DNA from: Akkermansia muciniphila
GTDB taxonomy: Bacteria; Verrucomicrobiota; Verrucomicrobiia; Limisphaerales; BJHT01
Assembly (NCBI GenBank): GCA_945861535.1
Contig: CAMAUZ010000057.1
Span: 1 to 52,802 of the forward strand
Reading direction: 5' to 3'
Length of the DNA: 52,802 nt
Shown here: positions 33,211 to 41,806 of the stretch, piece after piece
Numbering within the stretch: the first letter of the stretch is position 1
How the letters are laid out: every line of letters starts with the position of its first letter
Program-made: the position numbers and the translations under genes
The notes under the pieces: generated by a model
Told to the model about the DNA's origin: nothing
Databases searched by the model: none
What the model saw: only the letters and a program-made list of their open reading frames with translations

Positions 33211-34035
33211 TCAGAAGTGGTTGAGCGACGCCGGCTCGCCGGCAATTCCCGGAACGCTGGAACGGCCCGCATCCCGGAGGTCCGCCGGGTTCAGGCTCCA
33301 TGCGGCGGCGAGCTGCGGAACCAGTTCGGTCGTGGCGGCGGCCGGGTCGGTGAAGGAGAGGTCGGACCGGGGCGCGGCTTCGGCGTAAGCCAGACAGCGG
33401 ACCGACAGCCCGCGCTCCGTCGCGGTTTCCGGTCCTTCATTCCACAGGGTCTCCCCCGCCCACACATACGCCCGCACGATCTTGCCGTCTTCAGCCCTCG
33501 CCCAGCCGTGGTGATTGAGCGCCCGATCAATGGTGAAGTACTGCACGTGCCCGAGCTTATGACTCAGCGCCAGCAGGAAACGGTAACAGGCGTCGATGTC
33601 CTCGCGCGCCTCGGGCAAAGCCCCGCCGAACACCAGCGTCCAGCCGTCCACGGGCGGCGTGACGAACAAGCGGCGCTCGCGGGTGGCGGCAAATCCCTCT
33701 TCCCAGGTGCAGGCCTGCACGTGGCGCAAGCGTAGCGCGGCCTGAATCAGCGGCGTGTTGGAACTGCGGATCGCCAGCCACCGGGCGGGGCCGCCGAAGA
33801 TCGCGGACGGCGTGGCTCGCTGCTCGGCGAAACCGGGACTGGCCATCCGGGTGCGCGAAATTTCCTCGCGGAGCGCCTCGGTGTGGCGGCGCGCCAGCCA
33901 GATGAAAAACAACGCCACGCCGCCGATGCTGACGAGCAGCAAAAGCAGCGTGAAGGCAACCAGGTCCAGCGGCTGCACCGCGGCCTGGCCGTCGCCCGTA
34001 TTGAGATGCTGAATCATGCGGCCAAAGGCATTCAT
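33211..34035 (-). CDS. Membrane-anchored protein, unknown
   Basis: A 274-residue protein from ATG 34035 (MNAFGRMIQHLN). One transmembrane helix lies at about 24-48 (LVAFTLLLLLVSIGGVALFFIWLA), followed by a positively charged stretch and a soluble domain of about 220 residues containing TPPVDGWTLVFGGALPEA, FLLALSHKLGHVQYF and a W-rich IVRAYVWAGETLW. I do not recognise the family. The soluble part looks enzymatic or ligand-binding but nothing catalytic is identifiable. Downstream is a convergent acyltransferase gene. A terminator-like hairpin lies just upstream (34078-34100). Confidence 0.6.
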   Translation of the reverse strand: MNAFGRMIQHLNTGDGQAAVQPLDLVAFTLLLLLVSIGGVALFFIWLARRHTEALREEISRTRMASPGFAEQRATPSAIFGGPARWLAIRSSNTPLIQAALRLRHVQACTWEEGFAATRERRLFVTPPVDGWTLVFGGALPEAREDIDACYRFLLALSHKLGHVQYFTIDRALNHHGWARAEDGKIVRAYVWAGETLWNEGPETATERGLSVRCLAYAEAAPRSDLSFTDPAAATTELVPQLAAAWSLNPADLRDAGRSSVPGIAGEPASLNHF

Positions 34036-34351
34036 GTGTGGCGAAAGTCTAGCCGCCGGGCGACCGGCCACAATCCGTAAAACCCCCCAGATTCGGGGGG
34101 CGGCGCGGCGCCGTTATTGGCACCGCTCAGCGCGCCCGGCTTCAATCCACTGCCAGCAGGAAAAAAACGGGCAACCACTGACGGAAGGCTTGTTGGGACG
34201 TCGTTTATCGGGCCTTGGACCCGGGAGGAACCAACCGGGCCGGGATTTCTCTTTGGCCATGCAGTCTGGATCGGCGTCGCCACGCACCACGCGGCGTCTC
34301 CGGGAAACTCCCTCGCGGGCTGGCCGGCCGCGTTCCGGGGCGCCCGCCGGC
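34036..34351. other. Intergenic region, no gene
   Basis: Between two minus-strand genes. Apart from the terminator-like hairpin at 34078-34100 I see nothing recognisable here. Confidence 0.5.
34078..34100 (-). terminator. Terminator-like hairpin
   Basis: On the minus strand six C, GAATCT and six G form a 6 bp stem, followed by TTTTA. It would end transcription coming from the cyclic-nucleotide-binding gene 250 bp upstream, before the membrane-protein gene starts at 34035. The T-run is short. Confidence 0.5.
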
Positions 34352-35809
34352 TCAGTGGAACAACTGGCTGACATCCACGCCCACGCCCTGCAAATACTCG
34401 ATGAGCTTGCCCCAGCGGTGGTTGTCCATGCGGATGCGGCGCGCCATCGTTTTGCCCACGGCGAGCAGGAAGGCGGCGGTCACGTCGGGCGCGGCTTCCT
34501 CGAGTTTTTTCAGCGACTCGCCGGTGATCTCGATGAGCGTGCAGGCTTTGATGGCGACGACATCGGCCGAGCGCGGCGAGTGATCGAACAGGGAAAGTTC
34601 GCCGAAAAATTCCCCGGCGGGCAGGACCGTGAGCGTTTTCTCGGTGCCCTTGATCATTTGCCGCACGCGCACTTCGCCTTCGAGAATCAGGAACATCGAA
34701 TTGCCCGGCGCGTCCTGTTTCACGATCACTTCGAGCGGCTTGGCGCGGCGCAGGCCAAGGATGCCACCAACGCGTTCGAGCTGTTCGGCGGTCATCGCGC
34801 CGAGCACTTTCATGCGCCACAGGTCCTCGGTCGAAACGCCGGAGAAAACCTCGACGCGCTCGGCGCCGGTGGCGGTCTGTACGGCGTCGAGCAGTTCGGC
34901 GATTTGGCCCGCCTTCCGCCACGAATCGGCGGCGACGGAATAAATCCAGTTGTGCGCGCCCACGCGGCCTTCCTGCACCCACGACTTGAGCGTCGCCAAA
35001 TCCACCGGGCCGTAGGCGACGCCTTCGTCGGTGACGGCGAGGTACGCATTCTCCGGTTCGACATTTTGCCGGGCGGCCTTGAAGAGCGAACCGAAGAAGT
35101 TGGAGAGATCGACCTCGAGCACCTCCAGGTAGCCGAGCACGCCTTTCCAGCGGTCGTTGTCCGTGCGGATGCGCCGCGCCATCGTGCGGATGATCGCGTT
35201 CAAAAACGGCACCGCCGTCCACGGCGAGCGCTCGGCGATGAGCTTGAGCGCGCCGCCGTCGAGCTCCAGCAGGGCGGAGTCCACGTTGGTGATGACCTCG
35301 GCTGAGCGCGGCGAATGGTCGAGCATGGCCAGCTCGCCGAAGAAATCGCCGGTGACGAGCGTGGCGAGGATTTTCTCGCGCCCGTTCAGAAACCGCCGCA
35401 CGCGCGCCTCGCCGCCGAGGATGAGAAACATCGAGTTGCCCGGCATGTCCATCTTCACGACCGGCACGAACTGCTTGATCTCGCGGTAGTGCATGGCCGT
35501 GGCCAGCTCGCGAATCTGGTCGTCGGTCATGGTGCCGAGAATGCGGATGCGCCGCAGCATGCCCGGCGTGATGTGGTCGGGAACACCGAAGGCACCCGCC
35601 GCCTCCGTGGTCCCCGGCGCGGCGGCGGTCTGGACTTCCGGCACGTCGTAGGCGCGATGCCAGTTGTCGGCCTCGACCCGGTAAATCCAGCTCTCGCGCA
35701 CGACGAGGCCCTGGCGTACCCATTCGCACAACGTCGGCAGATCGACCGGCCCGTAAAGCAGGTTGTCGTCCGCCAGGACTTTGTAGGTGAATGGAGTTTC
35801 GTCCGCCAC
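34352..35809 (-). CDS. Protein with two GYF_2 plus cyclic-nucleotide-binding units
   Basis: A 485-residue protein from GTG 35809 (VADETPFTYKV); longer in-frame extensions look like noncoding repeat sequence. The order is GYF_2 (about 8-55, LLYGPVDLPTLCEWV and SWIYRVEADNW), cNMP-binding (about 88-215, FVPVVKMDMPGNSMFLI and cassette FFGELAMLDHSPRSA, 156-170), GYF_2 again (about 255-305, AYGPVDLATLKSWV) and cNMP-binding again (about 330-460, FFGELSLFDHSPRSA, 401-415). Both phosphate-binding cassettes keep the Glu and Arg expected for nucleotide binding. There is no DNA-binding or enzymatic output domain. It presumably senses a cyclic nucleotide and acts through protein contacts, which is inferred. 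Confidence 0.88.
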   Translation of the reverse strand: MADETPFTYKVLADDNLLYGPVDLPTLCEWVRQGLVVRESWIYRVEADNWHRAYDVPEVQTAAAPGTTEAAGAFGVPDHITPGMLRRIRILGTMTDDQIRELATAMHYREIKQFVPVVKMDMPGNSMFLILGGEARVRRFLNGREKILATLVTGDFFGELAMLDHSPRSAEVITNVDSALLELDGGALKLIAERSPWTAVPFLNAIIRTMARRIRTDNDRWKGVLGYLEVLEVDLSNFFGSLFKAARQNVEPENAYLAVTDEGVAYGPVDLATLKSWVQEGRVGAHNWIYSVAADSWRKAGQIAELLDAVQTATGAERVEVFSGVSTEDLWRMKVLGAMTAEQLERVGGILGLRRAKPLEVIVKQDAPGNSMFLILEGEVRVRQMIKGTEKTLTVLPAGEFFGELSLFDHSPRSADVVAIKACTLIEITGESLKKLEEAAPDVTAAFLLAVGKTMARRIRMDNHRWGKLIEYLQGVGVDVSQLFH

Positions 35810-35865
35810 GCCGCACGGTTGTAGTCGTGCGCGTGGGGGGAATGAAGGAAAAAGAAGGGCGACGC

Positions 35866-36205
35866 GAAGCTCAAAGCTCAAAGCACAAAGCTCAAGGGAA
35901 GGCTCAAACAGCAAGGTCCAATACTCTCCGGTGAACTTTCGAGCCTTGTGGTGTTTTGGCCGCCTCTCGCCATTGCTCCGACTCGGCGCCACAGCGGAGC
36001 GCCGATCTCCGATCCTGCGCGCTTCGACCCTCGTGCTCGCACGCTGCCGGGTCGGAGGGCGGCGCTCCGGGTTGGCAGTCTCAGGATGTGTTCAAACGGT
36101 TGGTCCCACCGTGGCGCTCCGCTCCCATCCAATGTCGGCCAGCCGGTCTGGAGCTTGGTTCTTGGCCCTTCCCTTGGGCTTTGAGCTTTGCCCTTGGAGC
36201 TTTTT
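35866..36205. repeat. Inverted repeat with AAGCTCAAAG arms
   Basis: The left arm (about 35866-35902) reads gaagctcaaagctcaaagca, then aagctcaagggaagg. The right arm (about 36153-36205) reads cttcccttgggctttgagct and agctttttc, the approximate reverse complement. Between them lie GC-rich short palindromes (cggagcgccgatctccgatc; gtcggagggcggcgctccgg). It fills the gap 35810-36207; no gene is supported there. Confidence 0.65.
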
Positions 36206-36207
36206 CG

Positions 36208-37527
36208 CTACTTCGCCGCCGGCCACCACGCATCCAGCTTCTTGCGCAACTGCTCGACGCGCTGCGGTTCGGTCGTCGCGAGATTCTTCTCCTCCCCGGA
36301 ATCCTCGCTGATGCGGTACAACTCGACGACGGCCTTCGGCTCATTTTGCGCGGCGGGGACGATCAGCTTCCAATCGCCCTCGATTATCCAGCGCCAGCGG
36401 AGGCTGCTGGCGGGCTTGTGCAGATCGACGGCGTTGTGGGTGAAAATTTGGCCGAACACCGTGTCGCGCTTCGCCACCGCCGCGTCGTCGAGCAGGTCGA
36501 TGCCGGGCAAATCCGCCGGGGCCGGCACGCCCGCGGCCTTGAGCAGGGTGGGCATGAGATCGAGCGACATGGCCAGTTGCGGCGCGCGCGCGGGTTTTAC
36601 CTTGGCCGGCCACCGCACCATGATCGGCGTGCGCAGGCCGCCGTCGTATTGCGACTGCTTGGATTTCGCCGCGTATTTGGGCGCGTCCGGGTCTTGAATC
36701 CAGCCGTTGTCGGTCACGTACACGACGATGGTATTTTCGGCGACGCCCTGTTTATCGAGGGTGTCGAGCAGCTCGCCGCAGGTTTCATCGAACCACTCGA
36801 CCATCGCCCAGTAGCGCGCGACATGCGGCGACGAGGTCTTGGTTTTGTATTTGTCGAACAGGCGCGCGGGCGGGTTGTGCGGTGTGTGCGGCAGCATCGG
36901 CGCATACCAGACGAAGAACGGCTTCTTCTCGCGCTGCGCGGTCTGGATGAAGTCGGTGATCGGCTGCATGGTTTTGCGCCCGATGTCCAGGCCCTCGTCG
37001 CCGTGCCGGCCCCCCTTGGTCATGCCGTGCGTGAAGCCGCCGTGGCTGAAATGTCCCTGCCACCATTTGCCCGTCTGCAAGGTGAGATAGCCCGCCTTCG
37101 TGAGGAGCCGCGGCAGCGTGGGCGTGGCTTCCATGAACTGGTTCATCGTCTCGCGCCCGTCGCGAAACGCCGCGGACTTGTGAAACTCCGCGGGCTTCAT
37201 CCCCGCGGGCATGGGCGGATCGTTGCTTGTGACCTTGTGCTGGTGCGGATAACGCCCCGTGATCATCGAGGCCAGGCTCGGGCAGCACAGGCTCGCCGGC
37301 ACGTAGCCGCGCGCGAACAACCGGCTCTCGGCGGCGAGGCGGTCGAGGTTCGGCGTCTGGATGTTCGGATGGCCCATGAACGAGTAATCCGTCCACGCCT
37401 GATCATCGGAAATAATCATCACGATGTTCGGCGGCCCCTTGGCTTCCGCCGCCATGGCGTTGGGCAGAATGAAAAACGCCGCGGCCATGACCGCGCAGAA
37501 GAGATGGGCGACTCGCTGAAGTTGCAT
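36208..37527 (-). CDS. Secreted sulfatase with atypical formylglycine motif
   Basis: A 439-residue sulfatase from ATG 37527 with a signal peptide (MQLQRVAHLFCAVMAAAFFILPNAMA). Metal-binding aspartates are in IVMIISDDQAW (Asp41, Asp42). The active-site region is SLCCPSLASMITGRYPHQH: the candidate formylglycine cysteine (Cys81) is followed by C-P-S-L where the consensus has x-P-x-Arg. I recall planctomycete sulfatase relatives with the same CCPSLA form, so this may be a subfamily trait. Other features are TGKWWQGHFS, VYVTDNGW and EGDWKLIVP. It stands alone, with repeats on both sides, between the cNMP gene and aroC. Confidence 0.88.
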   Translation of the reverse strand: MQLQRVAHLFCAVMAAAFFILPNAMAAEAKGPPNIVMIISDDQAWTDYSFMGHPNIQTPNLDRLAAESRLFARGYVPASLCCPSLASMITGRYPHQHKVTSNDPPMPAGMKPAEFHKSAAFRDGRETMNQFMEATPTLPRLLTKAGYLTLQTGKWWQGHFSHGGFTHGMTKGGRHGDEGLDIGRKTMQPITDFIQTAQREKKPFFVWYAPMLPHTPHNPPARLFDKYKTKTSSPHVARYWAMVEWFDETCGELLDTLDKQGVAENTIVVYVTDNGWIQDPDAPKYAAKSKQSQYDGGLRTPIMVRWPAKVKPARAPQLAMSLDLMPTLLKAAGVPAPADLPGIDLLDDAAVAKRDTVFGQIFTHNAVDLHKPASSLRWRWIIEGDWKLIVPAAQNEPKAVVELYRISEDSGEEKNLATTEPQRVEQLRKKLDAWWPAAK

Positions 37528-37594
37528 GACCGACCCTAAGCGCCCGGCTCCGCGGTTCGCGACAGCAAAAAAAACCTCGCTGCGCTGCCAGTCT

Positions 37595-37690
37595 TTGTAG
37601 GAGACGACGTGAGGAGACTCTGACCTCCCTTTGTCCACGCGCGCTGCTCTCGCAGAAAAGGTCAGAGTCTCCTCACGTCGTCTCCTACAA
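37595..37690. repeat. Perfect 32 bp inverted repeat (GAGACGACGTGAGGAGACTC family)
   Basis: The left arm is 37595-37626 (ttgtaggagacgacgtgagg, then agactctgacct) and the right arm 37659-37690, its exact reverse complement as read by eye, with a 32 bp spacer. A diverged half copy is at 45580-45606 beside the transposase remnant. Located between the sulfatase and aroC genes, both on the minus strand. Confidence 0.9.
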
Positions 37691-37719
37691 GGACTCGCGG
37701 GCGACGGGCCGTTCGAAGC

Positions 37720-37786
37720 GGAGCGCCGAGCATTGCTCGGCCTGGGCGGATGCACGCGGTTCGTGCCGAGCAATGCTCGGCGCTCC
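37720..37786. repeat. Facing GAGCGCCGAGCAT palindromes
   Basis: The left unit (37720-37741) reads gagcgccgagcattgctcgg at its core; the right unit (37765-37786) is its inverted copy (gccgagcaatgctcggcgct). Same family as 5171-5228 and 5781-6032. It lies 22 bp downstream of the aroC stop and could act as its terminator-like hairpin, but no T-run follows. Confidence 0.85.
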
Positions 37787-37808
37787 GGGGCGACACGCCG
37801 CCGCCCGC

Positions 37809-38888
37809 TCAACCGCACTGCGCGTGATGCCGCAGGGCGTGGTCCACGAGCACCAGCGCGGTCATCGCCTCGACCATCGGGACGGCGCGCGGGAGGACGC
37901 ACGGATCGTGGCGGCCGCGGCCTTTGAGCGTCGTGTTGTGCAGCGTGACATCCACCGTGTCCTGCTCGTGCATGACCGTCGCGACGGGCTTGAACGCGAC
38001 GCGGAAGTAAATCGTTTCCCCATTCGAGATGCCGCCCTGAATGCCGCCCGAGCGATTGCTGGTGGTGAAGACGCGGCCATTCTCCGCGCGGAACGGATCG
38101 TTGTGCTGGCGGCCCGTGAGGTTAATTCCACCGAAGCCCGAGCCGATGTCGAAGCCCTTCGTCGCCGGCAGGCTGAGCATCGCCTTGGCCAGGTCGGCCT
38201 CGAGGCGGTCGAACACCGGTTCGCCCCAGCCGACCGGCACGCCGCGCGCGAGGCCCTGCACGATGCCGCCCACGCTGTCGCCGGCTTCGCGGGCTTCCAC
38301 GATGCGCTCGATCATTTTCTCAGCCGCCGCGGGAGCGGGGCAGCGCACGATGTTGGCTTCGATTTCCGCGCGCGTGACTTTTTCAAAATCCACCTCCGCC
38401 GCGATGTCCTGCACCTGCGAGACGTACGCGAGGATTTCGACGCCGAACCGTTGCTGGAGAATTTTCTTCGCCACCGCGCCGGCGGCCACGCGGCCGATGG
38501 TTTCGCGCGCGCTGGTGCGACCGCCGCCCTGCCAGTTGCGGATGCCGAACTTGGCCTGATACGTGTAATCCGCGTGCGACGGGCGGAACTTGGTGGCCAT
38601 TTCCTCGTAGGCCGCGGGGCGCATGTCCTCGTTTTTCACCCACATCGAAATGGGCGTGCCGAGCGTGAGGCCCTCGAAGGTGCCGGACAAAATCTGGACG
38701 GTGTCGGTCTCCTTGCGCGGCGTGACGATGCTCGACTGGCCAGGGCGGCGACGATCGAGGTCCGGCTGGATGTCCGCCTCGGTCAGCGCGATCCGCGGCG
38801 GGCAGCCGTCCACCACCACGCCTACTCCGCCGCCGTGGGATTCGCCCCAAGTCGTGATGCGAAACAAATGTCCAAACGTGTTACCCAT
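37809..38888 (-). CDS. aroC: Chorismate synthase
   Basis: A 359-residue chorismate synthase, the last step of the shikimate pathway (5-enolpyruvylshikimate-3-phosphate to chorismate, using reduced FMN), cytoplasmic. The length is typical. Signatures are [18 protein letters not shown] at the start, [20 protein letters not shown], the [18 protein letters not shown] motif, and [15 protein letters not shown] with FKP toward the C-terminus. The start ATG at 38888 opens directly with the family N-terminus (MGNTFG). It stands alone on the minus strand between repeat elements and is the only central-metabolism gene in the window. Confidence 0.97.
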   Translation of the reverse strand: MGNTFGHLFRITTWGESHGGGVGVVVDGCPPRIALTEADIQPDLDRRRPGQSSIVTPRKETDTVQILSGTFEGLTLGTPISMWVKNEDMRPAAYEEMATKFRPSHADYTYQAKFGIRNWQGGGRTSARETIGRVAAGAVAKKILQQRFGVEILAYVSQVQDIAAEVDFEKVTRAEIEANIVRCPAPAAAEKMIERIVEAREAGDSVGGIVQGLARGVPVGWGEPVFDRLEADLAKAMLSLPATKGFDIGSGFGGINLTGRQHNDPFRAENGRVFTTSNRSGGIQGGISNGETIYFRVAFKPVATVMHEQDTVDVTLHNTTLKGRGRHDPCVLPRAVPMVEAMTALVLVDHALRHHAQCG

Positions 38889-38975
38889 GCGCGGAGCGTG
38901 GGGGAAATGCGGGGCGAGTTGAAGAGTTAAAACTGTGCGCGGGTTGAAGCGGGTACATCCGCGTCCGTTCCCCGT

Positions 38976-39267
38976 GTAGCGCAGACTTCCAAGTCTGCTG
39001 ATTCGCGGGTTTCCAAACCCGCGGGCCGTCCGCCACCCGCAACGCTTCGGGTTGTCGCACGCGCTCCTAACTCAGCGGCCCCTGCCGATTTAGAAATCGG
39101 CGATACAGCAGGTTTGGAAACCTGCGCTACGGGGGCGGGACGCGGACGCGCTTCACTCCGGTACCGCAGCCGTCCTCGGCTGCGAGTTGCGGGGCGTCCT
39201 CGCCCCAGCAATCGGTCCGGGCGGCGAGACGCCGCCGGAACTCGCAGGCGGGGACGCCTGCGGTACC
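38976..39267. repeat. Two composite elements of stacked short palindromes
   Basis: Element 1 (38976-39130) starts gtagcgcag and ends ctgcgctac; inside are agacttccaagtct, cgcgggtttccaaacccgcg, gccgatttagaaatcggc and caggtttggaaacctg. Element 2 (39160-39267) starts ggtaccgcag and ends ctgcggtacc; inside are ccgcagccgtcctcggctgc, ggggcgtcctcgcccc, ggcggcgagacgccgcc and caggcggggacgcctg. Both occupy the 38889-39367 gap; no gene is seen in it. Confidence 0.85.
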
Positions 39268-39367
39268 CGCGGTGTCGACCTGTACCCATTCGTCATTCGC
39301 CATTTGCCATTCGCCCCGCCTTTTCCCTTCTCCCCTCCGCCGCGCTGCTTTAAAAATGCCGCGCGTC

Positions 39368-40066
39368 ATGCCTGTGGAAAACATCGTCAGCATCCGGCAA
39401 CTCACCAAACTCTACCGCCAGGGGGAGATCGACGTGACCGCGTTGAACGGCATCTCGCTCGACATTCCGCGCGGCGAGTTTCTCGCGTTGATGGGTCCGT
39501 CCGGCTCGGGGAAATCCACGCTGCTCCACATCATCGCCGGCGTGGACCGCCCGACTGAAGGCGAGTGCCGCGTGCAAGGCCAGGACGTGGCGCAGTTGAG
39601 CGAATCGCAACTCGCCGACTGGCGGAACCAAAACGTCGGCTTCGTTTTTCAGAGCTTCAATCTCATCCCCGTCCTCACGGCGTTCGAGAATGTCGAGCTG
39701 CCGCTGCTGCTCACGCGCCTGAACCGCCGCGAGCGCCGCACGCAGGCACTCACCGCGCTCGATCTCGTCGGCCTGGCCGACCGCGCGCATCACACGCCGC
39801 GCCAGCTCTCGGGCGGCCAGGAGCAGCGCGTCGCCATCGCCCGCGCGCTCGTCACGGACCCGACGCTGATCGTCGCCGACGAACCGACCGGCAACCTCGA
39901 CTCGAACTCCGCGGCGGAGGTGCTCGGCATTCTGCAAGCCCTCAGCCGCACGGCGGCCAAGACCGTCATCATGGTCACGCACGACCCCAAGGCGGCGGCG
40001 TTTGCGTCGCGCGTGATTCATCTGGAAAAAGGCGAGCTGCTGCCCACGGAGGAGCGGCGGCCATGA
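39368..40066 (+). CDS. ABC transporter ATP-binding protein (MacB/LolD type)
   Basis: A 232-residue ATPase from ATG 39368 ([12 protein letters not shown]); an in-frame ATG 12 bp upstream is possible. Walker A is GPSGSGKST (about 43-51), the Q-loop VFQSFNL, the signature [15 protein letters not shown], Walker [13 protein letters not shown], and the switch His is in VTHD. This is the MacB/LolD/FtsE-like group that powers FtsX-like permeases. Its stop overlaps the ATG of the permease (ATGA), and an adaptor gene lies further downstream, so it belongs to a tripartite-type efflux or lipoprotein/lipid exporter. The substrate is unknown. Confidence 0.92.
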   Translation: MPVENIVSIRQLTKLYRQGEIDVTALNGISLDIPRGEFLALMGPSGSGKSTLLHIIAGVDRPTEGECRVQGQDVAQLSESQLADWRNQNVGFVFQSFNLIPVLTAFENVELPLLLTRLNRRERRTQALTALDLVGLADRAHHTPRQLSGGQEQRVAIARALVTDPTLIVADEPTGNLDSNSAAEVLGILQALSRTAAKTVIMVTHDPKAAAFASRVIHLEKGELLPTEERRP

Positions 40067-41208
40067 CCATCGCGGGCTTCATCGTGAAGAATGCGCTGCG
40101 CAACAAACGCCGCGCGCTGCTGTGCATTCTCAGTGTCGCGGTGAGCCTGTTCCTGCTCGTGTCGCTGCTGGTCGCGCTGCGCGAAATCACGTTGCCGCCC
40201 GAGGACGTCGGCGCGGCGGCGCGAATCATCGTGCGCAACAAGGTGTCGCTCGCCAGCCCGCTGCCGGCCCGCCAGCGCGCGGTGCTGGAGCGCATTCCGG
40301 GCGTCGAGGCGGTGACGCCGTTCACCTTTTACGGCGGGAAATTTCGCGACGAGGATTTTCCGAAATTCGCGCAGTTCGCCGTGGATCCGAAGGAGTTCAT
40401 GCGCATCGTGGTCGAGGCCAAGATGCAGGTGGACCAGCTCGACGCCTTCCTCAAGGACCAGCGCGCGTGCATTGTCGGCAAGATCACGGCGGACAAATAC
40501 GGGCTGAAAATCGGCGACCGGCTCAATTTTATCGGCACGCTGTGGCCGTGCGATCTCGAGTTGAAAATGGTGGGCACCTACCAGGGCACGATCGACGACC
40601 GGAACCTGTTCTTTAACCACAAGTATTTCGACGAGGCGATGGGCAACCTCGGGCAGGTCGGGACGTGGTGGGTGAAGGCGCGGTCGATCGACGACATGCC
40701 CGACGTGCTCGACCGCATCAACCGCGCCTTCGCCAACACCTCGGCCGAGGTGCGCGCGGAGACGGAGCGGGCGTTTCAAATGAGCATGGTGTCGATGTGG
40801 GGGAACATCAAAATCCTCGTGCGCTCGATCTGCTCGGTGGTGGTCTTCACGCTGCTGCTCGTGTCGGCGAGCACGATGAGCATGGCCATCCGCGAGCGCT
40901 TCCGGGAACTGGCGGTGCTCAAGGCCATCGGCTTTCAACGCCGCGAAATCTTCGGCTTTATTCTAGCGGAAAGCTTCGGCCTTGCGGCGGTCGGCGCGCT
41001 GCTCGGCATTGGCGGGGCGTGGGCTTTTTTCACGCACATCTCGATCTCCAAACTCACCGACGGCATTTTCGTCGCCTTCGAGGTGACCCCGCAGATCATG
41101 GGCGTCGCGGGTACCGTCGCGGCGGCGCTGGGCATCGTCTCGGCGCTCGCTCCCGCCATCGCGATGGCCCGCATGAGCGTGGTGGACGGGCTGAAGACGC
41201 TGGATTGA
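40063..41208 (+). CDS. FtsX-like ABC permease 1
   Basis: A 381-residue MacB/FtsX-type permease coupled to the ATPase gene by an ATGA overlap. An N-terminal transmembrane helix (about 17-40, [19 protein letters not shown]) is followed by a periplasmic domain of about 220 residues ([25 protein letters not shown]). Three C-terminal helices follow ([53 protein letters not shown]). [18 protein letters not shown], between the first and second of these helices, is the cytoplasmic coupling segment. It ends 598 bp before the second permease, with only repeats between. Confidence 0.92.
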   Translation: MTIAGFIVKNALRNKRRALLCILSVAVSLFLLVSLLVALREITLPPEDVGAAARIIVRNKVSLASPLPARQRAVLERIPGVEAVTPFTFYGGKFRDEDFPKFAQFAVDPKEFMRIVVEAKMQVDQLDAFLKDQRACIVGKITADKYGLKIGDRLNFIGTLWPCDLELKMVGTYQGTIDDRNLFFNHKYFDEAMGNLGQVGTWWVKARSIDDMPDVLDRINRAFANTSAEVRAETERAFQMSMVSMWGNIKILVRSICSVVVFTLLLVSASTMSMAIRERFRELAVLKAIGFQRREIFGFILAESFGLAAVGALLGIGGAWAFFTHISISKLTDGIFVAFEVTPQIMGVAGTVAAALGIVSALAPAIAMARMSVVDGLKTLD

Positions 41209-41227
41209 TTCCGACGGCAAAGTCTTT

Positions 41228-41785
41228 AACCACGGATGAACACGGATGGGAAAAATAGAATGGCACGGCCGCAATACATTCGGGCGCAGCTTGTGGGTCA
41301 GGCTTCCAGCCTGACGGTTCGGGCGGCATCCGTGCCGCCCGTTCCCCCGGCGGGCGTGCGGCACTGCGGAATCGGGAACACGGGGCTGGGATGCCCCGTG
41401 AACCGGCAGGCAAGGATGCCTGCCCCACAAGCGCGGGGCGGTTGCCTGACCTTGCGCCAGAAACGGCGGTGCGCCCAGTTCATCCAGCGGGAGCTGTGGA
41501 GTGCGGTTCTTATCCGTGTCCATCCGTGTCCATCCGTGGTTTCTCGATTTCCCCTGCTTTTCAATCGTTGCGAAAGTTCGTGCCGAGACCGCAGTAACAC
41601 GAAGCGCGTCCGGCTCCCTCGCCCCGTGAGGCACGAACGGGGAGAGGGCTGGGGAGAGGGGTGCTTCACATTTTCGAACCGCCTGGCATCACGACGCGCC
41701 TCCTCTCCCCGACCCTCTCCTCCGTTCCGAACGGAGGAGAGGGAGACGGAGGCCCCGGTGCGGACGGCAGCCGTTTTCGCAACGA
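41228..41785. repeat. Stacked repeat cluster between two permease genes
   Basis: From left to right: an arm taaccacggatgaacacgga (41228-41250) and its inverted partner atccgtgtccatccgtggtt (within 41512-41541); nested between them is a composite element (41293-41428) with gtgggtcaggc at one end and tgccccac at the other, containing caggcttccagcctg, gggcggcatccgtgccgccc, cggggctgggatgccccg and ggcaggcaaggatgcctgcc. Then follow two CTCTCCC palindromes (41612-41662, 41702-41743) flanked by an inverted gttgcgaaag/tttcgcaac pair (about 41570 and 41779). The whole 41209-41806 gap is accounted for and holds no gene. Confidence 0.85.
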
Positions 41786-41806
41786 CTGATACGACTGTTT
41801 GACCCC

